Origin: Pyropia yezoensis
Taxonomy: Eukaryota; Rhodophyta; Bangiophyceae; Bangiales; Bangiaceae
Reading direction: 5' to 3'
DNA length: 64,000 bases
NCBI GenBank assembly: GCA_009829735.1
Contig: CM020619.1
Location: 20,155,816-20,219,815, forward strand
The notes beneath the pieces were generated by a model, which did not search any database, was not told where the DNA came from, and worked only from the letters and a program-made list of their open reading frames with translations. Positions 54,337 to 64,000 of this stretch are shown here, piece by piece; the stretch's first letter is position 1; each line of letters begins with the position of its first letter. The translations under genes were made by a program, and so were the position numbers.

Positions 54337-56521
54337 ATGTCTACCCAAGAGACGGGGAACGTTCAAGATGACGGATCGGCGTCGACGCCGACCCCGGAGG
54401 TGACTACGGGAACCGGGATCGGGCACCCGATCGACAAAATTGAGACGCCAATGCTTTCCGGTGCCGGATCGACGTTTGGCACGGCTCGGACGGCAGGAGG
54501 CGGGGGCCCGCCTCAACTGTCACCGACCGACCTCACTCCGCCGCCTCCTTCACCAGGGGATTCCCTGATGGCATCATTGGCCCGCATCGAGGCCCGGTTT
54601 TCCGGGCTCGACGCCCGTCAAGATCGGACGGAGGACGCAATGGCAGTGTTGATGTCAACACGCCATACGACGGGACCCCGTCGTGTTCCTCCCACACCGG
54701 TACGGTTTGAACCAGCCGGACTACTTTCGGAGTCCACCAGGGTCAACCCCGGTGTTGCTACTCCTGGACAACCCCCGGACACAATGGGGTATGGATCCGA
54801 CTCGTCGGCAGAGTTGGAACGGAGCCACACGGAGCGATACGCTCGGAGCACCCGAAGCGGACTCCGCGGACACGACCCGGCGGATACTTACGCCGGGGGA
54901 GAGTCGGTTATTGGGGGAGGGGGTACCCACTCACAGTATCCCCACGACGAAGGAGGCCAGGCAACTCGGGCTCCCGAGGCGCCGACGCCTGAAGTACCAT
55001 CTTCAGTGGTGGAAGCTATGACCGCGCAGGTAACTGCGAGCCTACTGAAGCGGATGGAGTCCGATGAGCTCGCTCATCAACTGGCTAAGCGACTGGATAT
55101 CCAGGACGCTGACACGGAGATCGTAAACGAGGTCTTCCGGTCGGTTCTTACTCCGGAACGTTATCGTTTGGAGGACCGCTCTACCACCGTATCGGAATCG
55201 ATGCGTAATACGTCGCATCGAGCGATTCGCTCTATGCAGACCCTTATGAAGGGAGTCCCGATGTTCGGGGGCCCCAACGGACGTCCGTTGGCAGTCATTG
55301 GCTTCTTGACTAGCTTCAAGGGAGCCGCGGAGAAGGCGCTCGTCAACGAGGGGCTGGCCCTGGAGATCCTCCCGTTCTTTGTTGATGAACGGGTGCGAGG
55401 CATTCTTCGCCAGGCATCCCCGATGCCGGGAATGAGGGTCGCGGCCACCCCCATGGATTACCGTGGGATATTGAAGGAGCTGCTGAGCAGTTACCTCAGT
55501 GAGGACAAGTGTGAGGACCACTATCGGGCCCTTCGCACTGCCACCGCCCAGTCCTGAGAGGATGAGGAGATGTTTGGACGCCGGATCCAAGAGCTCGACT
55601 ACGAGCTGGGGAAGCTCCTCGGTGAAGGGGAGCTACGGGCCATCCTGTTCGCAGGAGTACCCAACTACGTGCGGATATCCGCACGGGGCGCCAACACGGC
55701 ACGGACGAACTTCAGTCGACTGATGCATATGTGCAAGTCCCTAGGGGACGCCTACCGGGTTCTACACCCGGAGTGTGCCTTGGCCTCGAAGCCCAAGGGT
55801 GAGGGAGGCAAGCCCAGTCTTACCCCGGTACCGAGGCAAGAGGAGGTGGAACGTAAGGCCGCATTAGTACTGGTGGCGACCGAACATACCCCTTCGGGTG
55901 AGGATGAGCCTCTAGTCGACCAACAGGGCCACCTGTTGCTACCGGCGACGCCGGTGATTGATGAACATGGTACGGTAGCGTACATCGCCCCGGCTGGAAC
56001 CCAGTTCCAGGTCAACGAAGGAGCGGGACGTCGCGTCCCGTACGTACGGACTACGGGGTACTCCCCGGTGACGGGTAACCCTCACCAACCCTTGCCAACA
56101 TGGGCGGTGCGCACGGAGGCACCTCCGCAGATTGCGGGCCGACCCAACCGGTTGGGGGGAGCCCATGTTCCGGTTGACCCAAGGACCCAAGGCCTACCAG
56201 GGAGCAGGCACTCGGGCTCCCGAGTGAGGCAACCGCAGCTACGGGGCTACCCCGATGCGAACTCAGGGGGGGACCGGCACGTCCGGATGTATGTTGTGTG
56301 GGGATTCCCAACACTGGGTGTCTTCCTGCCCACTCATCCCCGAGGAGTCTCGGCGGGCAGCGGCGCAACGCAAGGCATCCACAGGGGGGCATCCCGCCAG
56401 AGCACCCGGACCCGCACCGGGTAGGCAGCCAGCCCCAGGCGGAGTACTGGCCGTCGAGGAGGCACCTCCTCAGCCGGATGTCCCGGCGGACAGCACTCTA
56501 CCAAGGGCGGGAAACGAGTAG
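54337..56521 (+). pseudogene. gag of element B, nonsense and frameshift
   Basis: ATG at 54337 (MSTQETGNVQDDG). The N-terminus is Thr/Pro/Gly-rich; the middle is capsid-like (LAHQLAKRLDIQDADTE, then AVIGFLTSFKGAAEKAL and LLSSYLSEDKCEDHY). A TGA at 55555-55557 follows ATAQS, after which the same frame continues (MFGRRIQELDYEL...). Near 56265 a one-base change in a run of G shifts the frame, and the next frame has the zinc knuckle CMLCGDSQHWVSSC (C-x2-C-x4-H-x4-C), ending at 56521. Pol overlaps the end by 97 bases in the -1 frame. Confidence 0.85.
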
Positions 56522-59500
56522 GAGGAAGGATGACCGGGGGGCGCTGGGGTAACCCAAGCAAGCCACCCCGGAGTACCGCGGGGAAGGCCCCACGGAGAGC
56601 GCGGTTGAGCCGACGCCGCATCAACCCCCGGGTACACCTTCCGGCCCCGACGACACGGCGTCAGGGGATTGATGACCAACCTCCAAGGTTGGGGGGAGAG
56701 GACGGGATGCCCCGTCACGTTGAACCAGACAAGGGCCCTGTTCAGGATGCCCGAGCTACACCGGATATCGGTGTAGGCCACGTACTGTGCACCTTGGAGA
56801 ACTTCAAGGTATCAGCTACACTGGGGGTTGACCCCCAGTCGACACGATCGTACTACCCGGTACTGGATACAGGGGCTGGACCCAACCTTATCCGGAAGGA
56901 CACCCTCCTGGACAAGTGGCTTCCGCGAGTCAGAGTGACTCGGGGACCCACCACTATGGACGCGAATGGTCGCCTCATTCGTACGACCGCAGCGATGTCT
57001 CTGCGGGTTACCATCGGGGAACTGACTACGGAAGTTGACTTCCTGGTATGTGAGACCCTATCGGTGCCCTGCATACTGGGATGCACCTTCATCAACGTTC
57101 ACGTTGATGCAATCCGGCCAGGCCGGAGGACCGTCGAGCTTCAAGAAGCCGACGGGACGAAGCGAGGACATACGGCTATCGTCAGGGACCTGACGCTACA
57201 AGGGAGCCACGTTAACGTGGCTGAGGTGTACGCAAGCGTCGAGCCGAAGACACTTCGGTTGGCCAAGCGAACCCGCTTTGAGCCGGTGTCGGAGACAGTC
57301 CTCCCAGTTAACTGTGACCTCGCAGGCATCTGCAGAGTCCAGTCCAACCTGCGGACGTACAAGCGCCATGGGTTGACCATGGCCAACGGTCTCATAGACC
57401 TCCCAGCAGGAGGGTCGTCCCTCCTAGTGATGGCGAACTATCGCCGTAAGGCAGTCACCCTCCCGAAGGGAACTATCCTCGGGATTGCTGAGCTCTACGA
57501 AGGAGATATCCATACCCCTGACAAGGAAGGTCAAGTGGAACCACTTGAGGTGCTGGCGGTTGCCGAGACCACCGAGCGACAGCAACCCAATGACGGGAAG
57601 CCTAGTCGACCATCACTACCGGCGGATATTCCGCCGAAGGACCAAGAAGCATTGAAGGCCCTGGCCGAGGCTGACCTCGACCACCTTCCCCCTTCGGTAG
57701 CCGAAGGGGTACGACGGATGCTAAGAAAGCATGACGTCATGTGGACAGGCGGGGCCTTGGGTACCATTGGGGCAACCCAACATCGTATTGACCTGGTACC
57801 AGGCGCACGCCCCGCCCGGTCACAACCGCACCGAGCGGGACCTATGCAACGAGAGATCGTTGATGGAGAAGTGAAGAGGATGAGCGAAGCGAAGGTGATA
57901 CGACCTTCGATGTCGGAATGGGGTGCCCCAGTCGTTATCGTACCAAAGAAGGATCAAACCCCCCGGTTTTGCATCGACTATCGACGGCTCAACTTGGTTA
58001 CCAAGAAGAACTCATACCCTTTACCAAGGATGGATGAATGCATCGACTCCCTGGGGGAAGCTACGGTGTTTACCACCATCGACTGCAATGCCGGATACTG
58101 GCAGATCCCGGTGGCGGACGAGGATATCCCCAAGACGGCATTCGTCCGTCACAGTGGAGTGTACGAGTTCCTAAAGATGCCCTTCGGATTGTCCAACGCC
58201 CCCGCTACATTCCAGCGGGCTATCGACATTATACTGTCGGGGGTGAAGTGGCGTAACTGCCTAGTGTACCTCGATGACGTCATCGTCTTCTCGCGTAACA
58301 TGGATGACCATGTGCAACATGTTGACGAGGTACTCACCCTCTTGAGGAACGCCGGGGTAACCCTGCGTCTGAAGAAGTGCGCCTTCTTCCAACAGACGGT
58401 CGAGTATCTGGGCCACCAGATAACCCCTGGTAAACTAGGGGTACTAGAAGCCAATACCCGGGCACTCCGGGATGCCCGGTTCCCTAACACCCAGACGCAG
58501 CTCAAGAGCTTCCTGGGAATGTGCAATGTATACCGACGGTTCGTCAAGGACTTCGCTCGGATAGCTAAACCGTTAACGGTTCTTACGAGCAGTACCTTAC
58601 CCAAGGTACTCCAACCCCCTTCGCCTAGCGAAGAGGAGGCATTCGAGTCGCTGAAGCGAGCCCTACTATCCCCACCCGTCCTTGCGTTACCGCATAGACG
58701 GGGGACCTTCGTCATCGATGTCGATGCGTGTGATACACAAGTGGGATGCACCCTGTTACAGGGAGAGACGTTGATCGGTACCGATAACGTTATCCCGGAC
58801 CTACGTCCGGTAGGGTACTTCAGCCGGACACTCAACCCGGCTGAACGTAACTATAGTGCCACCGAGCGTGAATGCCTCGGAGTTATATGGGCAGTGCAAC
58901 TGCTCCGTCCATACCTGGAGGGCTCCAGGTTCATCGTGAGGTCCGACCACGAACCCCTACGATGGCTCCTCAACCTTGGTGACAAGGACTCCGATAGCCA
59001 CGGGAGGCTAGCCCGATGGAGGCTGAAGATGGCCGAGCACGACTACCGTACCGTGTATAAGGCTGGGTCAACCCACCATCTCGGAGACGCATTGTCTCGA
59101 CTCGACACCCCGAGCGGGGATACCCGCCCGGTGGACGAGGACATCCCGGTGGTACCGGTCTGCATGGTCGGTTACGCTACCCAAGGTATGGTTGACCATA
59201 CCATGGCGCACCGAGCATGCCCACTGACCCTCGCGGACTTCCGCGAGGCACAAGCCAATGACGACGACTGTAGACGCCATCGCGCTAACCTCCTGACCGG
59301 TACGGCCGGCATCTTCTCCGAGAATGAAGACGGACCCATATACCGGCGGGCACCCGCCGATGGACGACATCAAGTCGTGGTTCCCGTGTCCTTACGGCAA
59401 GCCATCATGGAACGAGAACACGAGAACCCCACAGCCGGACACCCGGGGGGTTCACGTATGTTCGCAGCAATGCGAAGGTTCTTCTACTGGCCAGCAATGG

Positions 59501-60696
59501 CCGTCGACGTGGTCGACCACGTAAGGGGATGCCACCCCTGTGCACGTAACCGCATGAGTCTACATAGGCAGGCGTCTGCCATGAAGCTATTCCCACCTGA
59601 TGGACCCAACGAGCAAGTCGCTATCGACGTACTCGGGCCACTTCCGGTAACGGAAGAAGGGAACAGGTACATCCTGGTCATGTCGGACCGCTTCACCAAG
59701 CTGTCACGAGCGGCAGCCATCCCGAATGATACGGCATACACGATCATGAACGCAGTGGTTGACCACTGGATCAGTGCATACGGAGTCATGAAGCAACTCC
59801 TCTCCGACAACGGAGCAAACCTTACGTAGGCATTCTGCACTAAGGTCCTGGGCATGTTCGGCATCGAACCACGTCGGGCATCCGACTACCACCCGCAAAC
59901 CAACGGACAGGTGGAGCGGTTCAACCGCACCATCGTGAAGATGCTACAGTGCTACGTGGCCGAGCACACGAACACTTGGGACAGGCTTCTGTCCGTACTC
60001 ACCCTGGCATATAATGCCAGGCCACATCGGAGCAGAAACATCGCTCCGCTGGAGTGGGTCATGCCCTTAGGCGTCGGTAACCTGACGCTGCCGCCAGGAA
60101 GGTGCACTCGGTATGATACACCGAAAGGCCGACCGGCCGAACGCATCCACCTAGCTTGGTTGGCCAAGCTATCGTGGATGATTCCTAAGCTCAAGGGTGC
60201 CCTTGACAGGACACAACTTCGATACAAGAAGAACTTCGACGCCCGACTACAGGTGCGCAACGCAACCCTGGTAACAGGGGACTGGGTCTATATCAGACAC
60301 CAGAAGTTCCGAGGGAACAAGCTTATGCAACCGGTCAAGGGACCGTACCAGATCTTACACAGAGATGATCACTCTGTCATCCTGCACTCCGATACGGAGA
60401 TACAACGCATCAACCTCAATGATGTGACACCTGCTCCGAAGCCGGAACAGCCTCAGCCGGTACCGGCTGGGTTGCTACATGAAGCTCTTACAACCCACCG
60501 GTCAGATGACCCGGTGGGACCGGATGGGATTCCATACCAAGTAGAGAGCGTGGTCGGACACACCGACCCGGACCTACCAGGACCCTGGTACGTCAAGGTT
60601 ATGTGGGTCGGATACGACGCACCCACCTGGGAACAGGCGGCGAATATACCCCGCCAACTCCTCATGCCTTACATGAGGCGACGACGCCTACTGTAA
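56425..60696 (+). pseudogene. pol of element B (PR-RT-RH-IN-chromodomain), one nonsense codon
   Basis: The frame opens at 56425; the first ATG is at 56530. Positions from that ATG: protease LDTGAGPNLI (about 113), RT with RFCIDYRRLN and YLDDVIVFS (about 579), RNase H (DALSRLDT end), integrase finger (GHPGGSRMF...CHPCARNR, about 975-1010), catalytic D (AIDVLG, about 1029) and D (LLSDNGAN, about 1091). A TAG at 59827-59829 then interrupts; the same frame resumes with the Glu motif GQVERFNRT and a chromodomain-like end (VKVMWVGYDAPTWEQAANIP) to TAA at 60696. One codon disables an otherwise complete Pol. Confidence 0.93.
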
Positions 60697-60772
60697 CAAC
60701 CCAACCGACACCGACTTCGGCTGTTGGGGGGTGAGGCTTATACCTACTAAGTAGGGTGTCACATGGTTACGG

Positions 60773-60892
60773 CAGACTTAGGTTTCTAAGTCAAGTCAGA
60801 CTTAGGTTTCTAAGTCAAGTCAGACTTAGGTTTCTAAGTCGAACCAAGCTTAGGTAACTAAGTAGAGTCAAGCTTAGGAAACTAAGTAAACC
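60773..60892. repeat. Five 24-bp hairpin-forming repeats between convergent ORFs
   Basis: Units start at 60773, 60797, 60821, 60845 and 60869. Each holds an inverted CTTAG/CTAAG pair around a 4-base loop (GTTT three times, then GTAA and GAAA). Stems are kept while loops vary. They lie in the 644-bp gap between pol (+) and the antisense ORF (-) of element B, with a further inverted pair CCTAC/GTAGG at about 60752. No gene is seen in the rest of the gap. Confidence 0.85.
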
Positions 60893-61340
60893 AGAACCTT
60901 AATAAGTTGACTTAAAGGTAAAGGCTAACTCCGATAATATCGAAGTAACTAGGGGGCCTACACGGGAGGAGGACCTCCCCAAGCCAAGGCACAAAGTGAG
61001 GGAGGATGACCTCCCCAAGCAGGAACCAACCGGAAGAAGTTGGACGGGAGGCAAGGCACCACTGAGCCGGAAGGGGTACTCCCCAGGGCAGCAAACAGCG
61101 GCAAGCAATGCCCCCGTAGGGGATGAGTTTATACTCACTACGACCCGGCTACCAGAAGGGTCACCGGGTCCCTCTCCCTCACAAACAATAGCACTCCTCA
61201 GTGGGTAGACCCACTGCCCGAGGGAGGCCACTCACGCGTAAGCGCGTCGACCTCCGTGCTCCACCGGTCGGCAATATCACGACGGTCTATCACCCGAGTT
61301 ACCTCGGTGCATAGCTGGACGAGGGTGCTGCGGCCAGCCT

Positions 61341-63659
61341 TCACGTCCTCCAGAGCTTCTGGACGCGGTCAAGCACGCCACCAAAGCAACGCGCTGACCC
61401 AACCAGCGCAGCACCTGGGGGGATATCCCCCCAGCTAACAGAGAGACCCCCCCGCATTGCGCGGGTAACAAGGGCGTCAACGCCCTCATACCAGAGACGG
61501 GGACCCCCGGCAGGCATGACAGGGGCGGGAGGTGACACTGGCGCAGCCAGAGGAGCCACAGGAGCCGACACGGCTACCACCGGAGCCGGTGGCACCTGAT
61601 ACGAGGCCCGGTAGGACCCTACCGAAGGGGCTCCACCGTAACCACGGCGGTACTCCGCCCGACGACGGGACACCTCACGCTCCCCACCCGCAGAGCCCCA
61701 CTCTCGGGGACGACGGCCAACCGCCGCCGGTATCGGGTTACCGAACCACGGGGCAAGGACCTGAAGAGGGTCATGGATAACCATGGGAATACCCAGGTCA
61801 GCAACAGCCTCGGTGGACGCCCATCCATGGCAACTGGGCTCACCCGGCTGAGTACGCCGGATACGCAACGAGTGACGAGGCAAGGGGGTAGCCCCAGCCT
61901 GCGGGTCCCGGTACGGGGGAAGGGCCAACACCCCAGCCCAGTTCACGGCATCGTGAACAGCCAGCAGGGCCTCGAACTCCCGGGCCAACCCGGTCTTGGC
62001 GGCTATCAGGTCCACGCCCAACTGCGCGATGTGCCGACGGACACCCGTCGGAAGATGAAACAGACGACCCTGCCGGCGGACGGACAGCAAGAAGGAGGAA
62101 GCCTGCCCGAGGGTAACCTCAAGGGTGAAGGTACCCTGCAACGGGTGGACCGGTCGGGAGGCCAACACACTCCCGAAGTATCGGAGACAGGAACCGGTGT
62201 CAAACCGGAAAGCAGGGGCGGGTTCCCACCCCTCCTGCCATAGCGGCGGGCGCACGGGAGTGTATACCGGCGCACGACCGTTGCCGGTCTGCAACGCACA
62301 CGTTATATCCGTGCGCAACGCATCCGCCATGACACCATGGTTACGTCGCCAGCTTGACGCCGACTTCAACCCCGCCATAGGCGGGTAGGAAGCCGTCAAC
62401 GACAGATACGGGGCTACCCCCGGGTGATAGTCAAAGTCGGGATACCGACCGGTACTGCCCACCGTCTCCCCAAACGCAACCGGCTCCGCCGCCGACGCAA
62501 TCCCCCGAGCACTAGCCGGGTAGTCAATCTCCCGCGGCAACGCGGGGGCAATCAGGTCGCATACCCCGAAGTTGGGGTCGAGGTAGACCTCACCCCGACC
62601 CACCCGAGTGCGCCAGAGCTGCGCATGCCGGTCGTCCGGCTGACTCAGGATCCAATGGTGTTCCACTCGCACCGCGTTCGGCTGGTTGACCAGCCGCACC
62701 AACTCCCGCTCCCAACTCGGGTCCACCTTGACACGCCGGGAGGACTCTCCACGGGGCTGGGGCAGGTGGAAGTCCACCCGCATCCGCCCATCGGATTCCA
62801 TTGCCTCTTGCACAGACAGGCCTCGAACCCGAGCCACCAAGTCGGACATAGACATGGCGGGTTGACCCGCCGCCACGGCGACGCCGCCACCCAACGGGGC
62901 AACCCGGGCAGGACCAGGAAGAATCGGGGGCGCCGGGGGACGCACCACCGGCAGAGGGGCCGGCGCCGGAGGCGCGCGCGGCCGAGGAGGAAGAAGAAGG
63001 GCGGGCGCCCGCCCGGAGTAGCTCCCGGTGTCAATGGCCATGGGGGAAGGAGCGTCTTGACCGTTCGACGCCCGCGGCACCGCAGGTAGGGTACCGGCGC
63101 CTCCCCCACCCGTCGACGTCGCCCCCGCCTCGGAAGGGGGAGGCATTTGGACAGCCTCAGAAGCCTGAGCACCAGCCGTGCGGGCACCCGCACCGTCTTG
63201 ACCGGCCACCCCGGGGGTCGCGCCACCACCACCACCACCCGCGTCAACATCGGGGTCGCGTTGAGGATGCACCGTCCGGACCCCCGGACCACCTTGCCCA
63301 GCCGGAGTCGGCTGCGGATCGCCACTTCCGCCGCACGGCGGACCATCTTGGGGTAGCTGCGGCGAGCCGGCACCGGCACCAGGCTCCATCCGGGCAGCCG
63401 GCAGAGAGGGGGTAGAAGCCGCCACGCGCGGTTGACCGCCGGGTTGACCGCCGGGTTGACCTCCGACCGACGGCACCGTCGTGCCGCTGCACACGGACGA
63501 CGGTCCTCCGGCCGACAGACGGACGGACACCGCAGGCTCGTCGTCTTCAGACGAGCTCGCCCCATAACGCGCAGCGTCAGGACCGACAGGCGCGTCGTCC
63601 TCCATCTCCTCCACGGTCAGGAGGTCCTCCTCCTCCCCAAGCACCTGGGGATAGGACAT
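61341..63659 (-). CDS. Antisense accessory protein aORF-B (772 aa)
   Basis: An intact ORF opposite to gag-pol of element B, in the same position as aORF-A. The ATG at 63659 (MSYPQVLGEEED) is chosen because the next part, EEMEDDAPVG...YGASSS, resembles the ERMEDTSYGAAPAG start of aORF-A; the open frame continues upstream to 63914 with a low-complexity look. Regions: acidic N-terminus; a Gly/Pro/Ala-rich linker of about 250 residues; a globular part with PYL, WRR, YTPVRPPLW, RRQGRLFHLPTG (about 528-539), LLAVHDAVNW; and a Pro/Ala-rich end with RRPREW and SRRRAEYRR. It lacks the long RS tail of aORF-A. No known domain is recognised. It would need an antisense promoter near or in the 3' LTR, outside the window. 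Confidence 0.82.
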   Translation of the reverse strand: MSYPQVLGEEEDLLTVEEMEDDAPVGPDAARYGASSSEDDEPAVSVRLSAGGPSSVCSGTTVPSVGGQPGGQPGGQPRVAASTPSLPAARMEPGAGAGSPQLPQDGPPCGGSGDPQPTPAGQGGPGVRTVHPQRDPDVDAGGGGGGATPGVAGQDGAGARTAGAQASEAVQMPPPSEAGATSTGGGGAGTLPAVPRASNGQDAPSPMAIDTGSYSGRAPALLLPPRPRAPPAPAPLPVVRPPAPPILPGPARVAPLGGGVAVAAGQPAMSMSDLVARVRGLSVQEAMESDGRMRVDFHLPQPRGESSRRVKVDPSWERELVRLVNQPNAVRVEHHWILSQPDDRHAQLWRTRVGRGEVYLDPNFGVCDLIAPALPREIDYPASARGIASAAEPVAFGETVGSTGRYPDFDYHPGVAPYLSLTASYPPMAGLKSASSWRRNHGVMADALRTDITCALQTGNGRAPVYTPVRPPLWQEGWEPAPAFRFDTGSCLRYFGSVLASRPVHPLQGTFTLEVTLGQASSFLLSVRRQGRLFHLPTGVRRHIAQLGVDLIAAKTGLAREFEALLAVHDAVNWAGVLALPPYRDPQAGATPLPRHSLRIRRTQPGEPSCHGWASTEAVADLGIPMVIHDPLQVLAPWFGNPIPAAVGRRPREWGSAGGEREVSRRRAEYRRGYGGAPSVGSYRASYQVPPAPVVAVSAPVAPLAAPVSPPAPVMPAGGPRLWYEGVDALVTRAMRGGLSVSWGDIPPGAALVGSARCFGGVLDRVQKLWRT

Positions 63660-64000
63660 GATAACGGGTGGCACCTCCCCCGCGCCCACAAGCCGTCGAC
63701 GGCTACGACCCGGTACGGTGGGACAACCGGGACGAGCCAGGGAAGCGCGGGCACCCGCGCTTATGACCACAAACGGCCACGAGAAGCGCCGCAGGCACGC
63801 GGGTCGACCCGCGCCCCACGGGGCTACGAACGCGCTCCACCCAGGCACCTGGGCGGGACGGGGCCACACCCACACACGGGGTAAGCAAGGGGGGTCACCC
63901 CCAACCGCCCCCACTCAACGCGGGCAGCCCCCGCCCCTACTCACTCGTCCACACGAGAGGGGCCCCCCCACCACCAGGCACCTGGTGGCGGATCCGCTTG

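Larger units (their letters stand above)
53748..64000 (+). mobile_element. Ty3/gypsy LTR retrotransposon B (3' end outside window)
   Basis: A second gypsy family: 5' LTR 53748-54111, primer-binding site, gag, pol, a hairpin-repeat gap, and a long minus-strand ORF. It inserted into A4; CATAC (53743-53747) is the left half of the expected duplication. The 3' LTR lies beyond 64000. The layout, including the antisense ORF, matches family A although the proteins are clearly diverged. Confidence 0.93.

Noticed and set aside
1-64000. tRNA or rRNA genes
   Set aside because: I found no cloverleaf or rRNA-like stretch. The tRNA-like matches are only the primer-binding sites.

Overview
This is GC-rich eukaryotic nuclear DNA made mostly of LTR retrotransposons nested in one another, with one small island of ordinary host genes. 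Introns, MED18, an acyl-CoA-binding/ankyrin protein and Ty3/gypsy chromoviruses place it in a eukaryote. The base composition, the very long stop-poor reading frames and the Ala/Pro/Gly-rich insertions suggest a GC-rich alga. A bangiophyte red alga (Porphyra/Pyropia type) is my best guess, but it is only an inference.

Layout. 1-12533 is the right-hand part of retroelement C, a minus-strand element whose gag is split by a complete 10.07-kb Ty3/gypsy element, A1 (1644-11716, target duplication CCTGG). A1's own gag is split by a 694-bp solo LTR (3089-3782). Element C itself sits in the gag of retroelement E (12534-14102, probable LTR 14250-15174). 15175-18150 holds a 15-bp minisatellite, one arm of an inverted repeat and a small MITE. 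18160-20699 is the host gene island: an ACBP-ankyrin gene (+) and MED18 (-), converging, flanked by inverted-repeat arms of about 1.1 kb (16430-17566 and 21052-22200). 23251-23612 is a solo LTR of family B. 24.8-38.8 kb is low-complexity GC-rich DNA split by element A2 (26332-35859, target duplication AGCCG), the best-preserved A copy. 38809-47407 is A3, an internally deleted copy whose 5' LTR carries two DNA transposons. 47.4-50.7 kb holds an unrecognised, decayed Cys-containing gene. 50761-53747 is A4, a truncated copy, cut by the 5' LTR of element B (53748 to beyond the window end).

Most unusual system. Every A copy (A1-A4) carries a second long ORF on the strand opposite gag-pol, between the end of integrase and the 3' LTR. 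It is intact at 647 aa in A2. The distinct family B has an antisense ORF in the same place (772 aa), and the two proteins share a spaced residue pattern suggesting common origin. Gag-Pol and this antisense protein (here 'aORF') converge on a short gap: 111 bp in A, 644 bp in B with five hairpin-forming 24-bp repeats. Families A, B and C all use the same unusual primer-binding site, TGGTGGAGCAGCAG.

How the parts work together. In A and B, gag (zinc knuckle) and pol (protease, reverse transcriptase, RNase H, integrase, chromodomain-like tail) lie in different frames, pol being -1 to gag, so a frameshift probably makes Gag-Pol. The aORF would need its own antisense transcript. All copies except A2 have broken pol, and all gag genes here carry lesions, so nothing in this window looks fully autonomous.
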